The notes under the pieces are model-generated. The model was given only the letters and a program-made list of their open reading frames with translations. It was not told the origin of the DNA and searched no databases. The position numbers were made by a program, and so were the translations under genes. From Rosa chinensis (Eukaryota > Streptophyta > Magnoliopsida > Rosales > Rosaceae), in NCBI RefSeq assembly GCF_002994745.2, contig NC_037090.1:20634001-20698000 (forward strand): a stretch of DNA of 64,000 bases. The letters run 5' to 3'. This document shows, in pieces, positions 60,403 through 64,000 of the stretch (positions are counted from its first letter, which is position 1; each line of letters opens with the position of its first letter).

Positions 60403-63189
60403 TGTGACGTCCCGAACCAGAATTCACCGGTTTACTAGTCATTTGGACGGTGAACGATCTTTACTTTCACTTTTACTATCATTTTAGTGCTTTTAGTGGC
60501 CCTAAAAGATGACTTTTTGTTTGGGTCAAAATTTGAGAAAATTTCCTTCATGAAAGTCGTAGAGAACGTTAAACCGAGTCCGTGGACATGTGGTACACTT
60601 AAATCGGAATTCATATGTGAAAGTTATGGCAGAAAAAATTATTGTTCACGGTAACTTTCTATAAATATAGAAAGTTATTGTGATAAGTTTCCATTTTTGG
60701 AAACCTACCCAATTTTCTCTTTCTTCTTCCCCGACCCTTTTCTCCTCTTCGGTCCGATTCTTCCTCCTCTGATTTCTTCCTTCTCCTGCCGACCCATGAC
60801 GGAATCTGGACACCGGCAAGCTCGCCTCTTCCTCCTTGTCACATCTGTGGTGGTGTCTTGCAGTGATTCGGCCGGAGGAGCTCGATTTTGAGCCGTGAAG
60901 TTCACTGTAGCAGATCGGAGCATTCGTCGATTTTTGCCAATCCGGCCATCTCCGGCCACCAAACCGGCATCGAAGGTTCGGATTTTGCCAAGGATCATTT
61001 TGCCCCTAGCCTTGAGCCACGATTTTCAGTGTGGAGGTCGAATCGACGATTTCAAATCCTAGGGTTCTTGGGTTTTTCTGGAAAAACTTCACCGGCCAAT
61101 TTCGATCACTTACAGGTAAAATTGGAACTTGTTGTAGTAGTGAAAAATACTTGGACTGTTGAGTAGGTGATGCTACCAAAATTTGGTGACCATCGGAGGT
61201 GGTGCGCCACTGTGATGGCGCGTGGAGGCGCGTAGGGCTGGTTTTTAATTCCTGTTTTAGCCCAATTAAATCATATAAATGTTGTGGAGCTTGTATGTGA
61301 AGTTTGGTGGAAATTGAAGGAGTTTTGTATCGATTGTGTAATTCCGAAGTTTAGGTTGTCGATCATTGAATTACGAGAATCCGGCCGTCGGATTTCTCTC
61401 AGTTCAGCCCTAGAACCTTTAAACTAATGAGTTGGTATTAAGGGTGAAGTTGGATTAAATTGGAAAAGAAATTGGAAGTTTGATTTAGGAGAATAAGATA
61501 TTAGAATCGTATTTAATTGCCGAATCGTTATTCACGAATTATAATTGTGTACAGGGCGAGATACCGAGCTATTACTCGATAAAGCAACTCGTATGCGTGA
61601 TCGCCTAAATAGTACTGTGAGTGGACATTTATTTTAAATTAAATGTGCATGCAGTATATTATTATTTTCAGATTGGGGTTTAATTTATTATTTGAATTAT
61701 TGAGTGTTATGATTTTATGAGCTTGATTTCTTGAGATTTATTATACTCTATGAGTTACAGGATTTTTTAGTGGATTTCCTTCCCGAGGGCTTTCAATAGA
61801 TTTTTCAAGCTATTTATTTATGAGTTATCGAGTTGGGAAATGATTTTCGGGAAGTGACTGATTCAGAAAATATTGTGAGAAATAATGATTCCGAATATCG
61901 ATTTATATGGTGATTTACCGAGTATTTGATTTATGCTTTCGAGAATTTATTGAGATATTGGGGTTTGAGTTAGCAAGATAATCCTGAGCAATGCTTTTGG
62001 TGATTTATTAATGATTTTTTATTGAAGTAATATCGAGTTCTTTCAGAAAGCAAGTAATTGGAGGAGGTTGTTTCCAGTTTATCAAGGAGGCTATCTTCGG
62101 CGCATGCGTACATTATCTAGTCGGCAGTCCCTTCCAGATTACATCCCGGTCGGCAGTCCCTTCCGGTGAGTCACCTGGTCGGCAGTCCCTTTCAGGTGAC
62201 ATGAGGTAGTTGGTCGGCAATCCCTTCTAACTACTTGTGGTTAGTCGTCAGTCCCTTCTAACCACCGCCTCCAAAATCCGGTTGGCAGTCCCTTCCGATG
62301 CGTCACCTGGTTGGCAGTCCCTTCCAGATGACATGAGGTAGTTAGTTGGCAGTCCCTTCTAACTACCTGTGGCTAGTTGGCAGTCCCTTCTACCCACCGC
62401 CTCCTATTACGGTTGGCAGTCTCTTCCGATGCGTCATCTGGTGGGCAGTCCCTCCCAGATGGCATGAGATGATTAGACAGCAGTCCTTTCTAATCATCAA
62501 ATGAGTTTTCTTGAAAAGGATTGAGTTTGAAATATTGTGAAATCTCGCTGCATGTCGGTTTTGTTAACAAGATATTTGAAATATGATTACTTATATGAGG
62601 GATTGGAGATTTTAAGAGATTGCAAGATGTTCTATTTTACGTGATTAAGATTGCAGTAAAGATGATGATTAAGAGTATTTCCAAGATTGTTACTGCATGC
62701 GAGTTTTTAGAGAATAACTTGGGAAAGCATTAAGTTTTACTTCTACATTCGAAATTACTTATTTTCGTCCACTCACTGTAACAGTTTTTAAATGTTTTCC
62801 CCTGGGCCCTTTGGTTTCAAATACCCAGTTTGCAGGCCAGTTTAGCTTGAGGCATAGTTGTCATAGCTTCCGCATTATAAAAGTCTTGGTCCTTTATCTT
62901 ATATTTTATCATCTTGTACGCCTGTACATTAGATTGCTCTGATAACCCCTAATATTAATATTCTTAAGTTCAGAATTGTTTGTGAAATGGGAGATGTTGT
63001 GATATAGAGAGCAAGGTGGCTCTAGAAGAATAAGGGTGGATTATTTTAGAACTGTAACTGTCTTCTACAGGTTTTTGGGTAGTCCACTTTTAGAGGGAGT
63101 TCCGCCAAATTTTTGGTAGAATTTCTTATGAGGTGGGCCCCGCATGGCCACTTTGGATTTCAAGGTGAAATACGGGGCGGGTCCTGTCA
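60403..63189. mobile_element. 2.8-kb solo LTR (gypsy-type size)
   Basis: Begins TGTGACGTCCCGAACC and ends GCGGGTCCTGTCA, with a perfect 5-bp duplication AAAAG on both sides (60398-60402, 63190-63194). 2787 bp without a credible gene and without internal retroelement domains, so it is a solo LTR left by recombination. The length suggests a Ty3/gypsy lineage with large LTRs; that assignment is inferred. A GC-richer, gene-leader-like stretch lies at 60710-61230 and a hairpin-repeat array at 62100-62480. Confidence 0.82.
62100..62480. repeat. Array of GGCAGTCCCTTC units flanked by inverted words
   Basis: About a dozen copies of TYGGCAGTCCCTTCY. Each copy is flanked by inverted words that change from unit to unit (GTAGTTAGT/TAACTAC, TCACCTGG/CCAGATGA, TCCGG/CCGA), giving small stem-loops with a constant loop. 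Blocks of four units appear to repeat at about 150-bp spacing. Confidence 0.85.
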
Positions 63190-63194
63190 AAAAG

Positions 63195-63353
63195 TTCCAA
63201 ATGAAGGCCTCATGTACATCATTTTTTTCCGACTTATCCCATTAAGTTTTTTTAATTCCCCCTTATCCATAAAGACTCTAATAAAGTATTCCCTAATATC
63301 CAATTAATTTTTTTTCTTTTTTGGAGACTATTTTACTCTCACCTCTTTGTTAC

Positions 63354-63400
<47 letters not shown>

Positions 63401-64000
63401 AACCATATGAGACTTTGCTGGAGTCCCGTCATCGGCCGCCAGATATCGATCACCGGCCGTCGGATACCGGTCATCGGCCGCCACCCATCGAACTTCTCTG
63501 AAAACCTCGCCGGAGGTCCCCAAAGAGGTCTTCGGAGATCTCATAGGTCGCCGGAAATTAAGGTTTATTGCCCCTAAATAGACCTGTATTGCTCTCTAAT
63601 AAACCTTTATCTCCATCCAATAAAGGGGCAATAAACTTTTACTGCCCCCCAATAGACTTTTATGGGGGGCAATAGAGGTTATGAAACCTTGCCGAAAGTC
63701 CCCAAAGAGGTTGTCGAACATCTCATATGGGGCCGGAGAGGTTTATTGCCCCTCCAATAGACCTTTCGGTCTCCGGAATGAGAACTAATCTCCCTAAAAT
63801 TAGACAAATAAAACTTTGATTAAGGAAAAAAAGGAGAAGATTACATCAATTCAAAACATTTATTGCCTCCCAATAGACGTTTATTGCCTCCCAATAAAAC
63901 TTTTTTTTTCTTTTTTCTTTCATTATAGGCCTTCTGCCCCCATTTACCCAAAAAAAAAAAAAAAAGGACGTTGTTCGAGCTTTGACAGCAAACCAGGACA
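63195..64000. mobile_element. G-family element in inverted orientation, cut by window end
   Basis: Starts with the inverted G right-end sequence (CTTATCCCATTAAGTTTTTT, CTAATAAAGTATTCCCTAAT), followed by a GA microsatellite, a GC-rich stretch (63420-63560), and TATTGCCCCCCAATAGAC-type palindromic words to about 63895. The other end is probably beyond the window. A phrase ATAGGCCTTCTGCCCCC near 63930 also precedes G2. Confidence 0.65.
63356..63386. repeat. (GA)n microsatellite
   Basis: Pure GA run of about 15 units in the inverted G-family copy, the counterpart of the CT runs in G1 and G2. Confidence 0.93.

Noticed and set aside
62100..62480. CRISPR-like look of regularly repeated GGCAGTCCCTTC units
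   Set aside because: Repeats are short and spacers are inverted neighbours within a plant LTR; no cas genes and a eukaryotic context.

Overview
This is a plant nuclear genome window. Genes are split by short GT-AG introns, intergenic DNA is AT-rich, long CT/GA microsatellites occur, and plant-specific families are present (TBL O-acetyltransferase, plant LETM1-like protein, F-box At2g27310-like, MuDR, En/Spm and hAT transposons, copia and LINE/SINE retroelements). Protein style suggests a eudicot, possibly Rosaceae, but the species is an inference I cannot verify.

Host genes are few. (1) 359-1396 (-): single-exon F-box protein. (2) 34225-43108 (+): an 18-exon gene for a LETM1-like protein, which splices in silico to an uninterrupted 897-residue product. 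(3) 43181-45305 (-): a 4-exon TBL (trichome birefringence-like, TBL10/11 type) gene, convergent with the LETM1-like gene, with only 72 bp between stop codons. (4) 46204-47806 (-): a broken DUF4283/zinc-knuckle/AT-hook reading frame carrying a perfect 85-bp inverted repeat.

Most of the remaining sequence is layered mobile DNA. 1.8-8.3 kb holds three MULE-like elements (G1, E, F1), with F1 nested in E; G1 and F1 have 9-bp target duplications, and F1 carries spliced gene fragments (Pack-MULE). 8.3-11 kb is non-coding repeat-like DNA followed by a small solo LTR. 11.5-13.3 kb is a LINE-tail-like host with a hAT inside and a second hAT inside that, both with clean 8-bp duplications. 14.7-25.1 kb is a second copy of the F element (F2), split by a decayed CACTA (En/Spm) element with TNP2-, DUF4216- and TNPA-like pseudogenes. 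25.5-30.7 kb is a decayed copia element on the minus strand with only its 3' LTR. 31.5-33.8 kb holds more copies of the G family.

48.5-60.2 kb is bounded by CACTA-type inverted ends and contains an array of eight 71-bp hairpin-bearing repeats. Inside it sits a nearly intact autonomous MULE (54127-59804) with about 120-bp inverted repeats, a 9-bp target duplication and a six-exon MURA transposase gene. Its frame appears broken only by one base at an 18-C run. 60.4-63.2 kb is a 2.8-kb solo LTR with a 5-bp duplication and its own hairpin-repeat array. The window ends in another, inverted G-family copy.

The most interesting material is the set of transposon families. The autonomous MULE at 54 kb shares its terminal sequence with the non-coding element E at 3.8-8.3 kb, so it is a candidate driver of that family. 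The G and CACTA-type families each carry a characteristic palindromic repeat that could bind a transposase or form hairpin RNA. No prokaryotic-type system, CRISPR array, rRNA gene or functional tRNA gene was seen.
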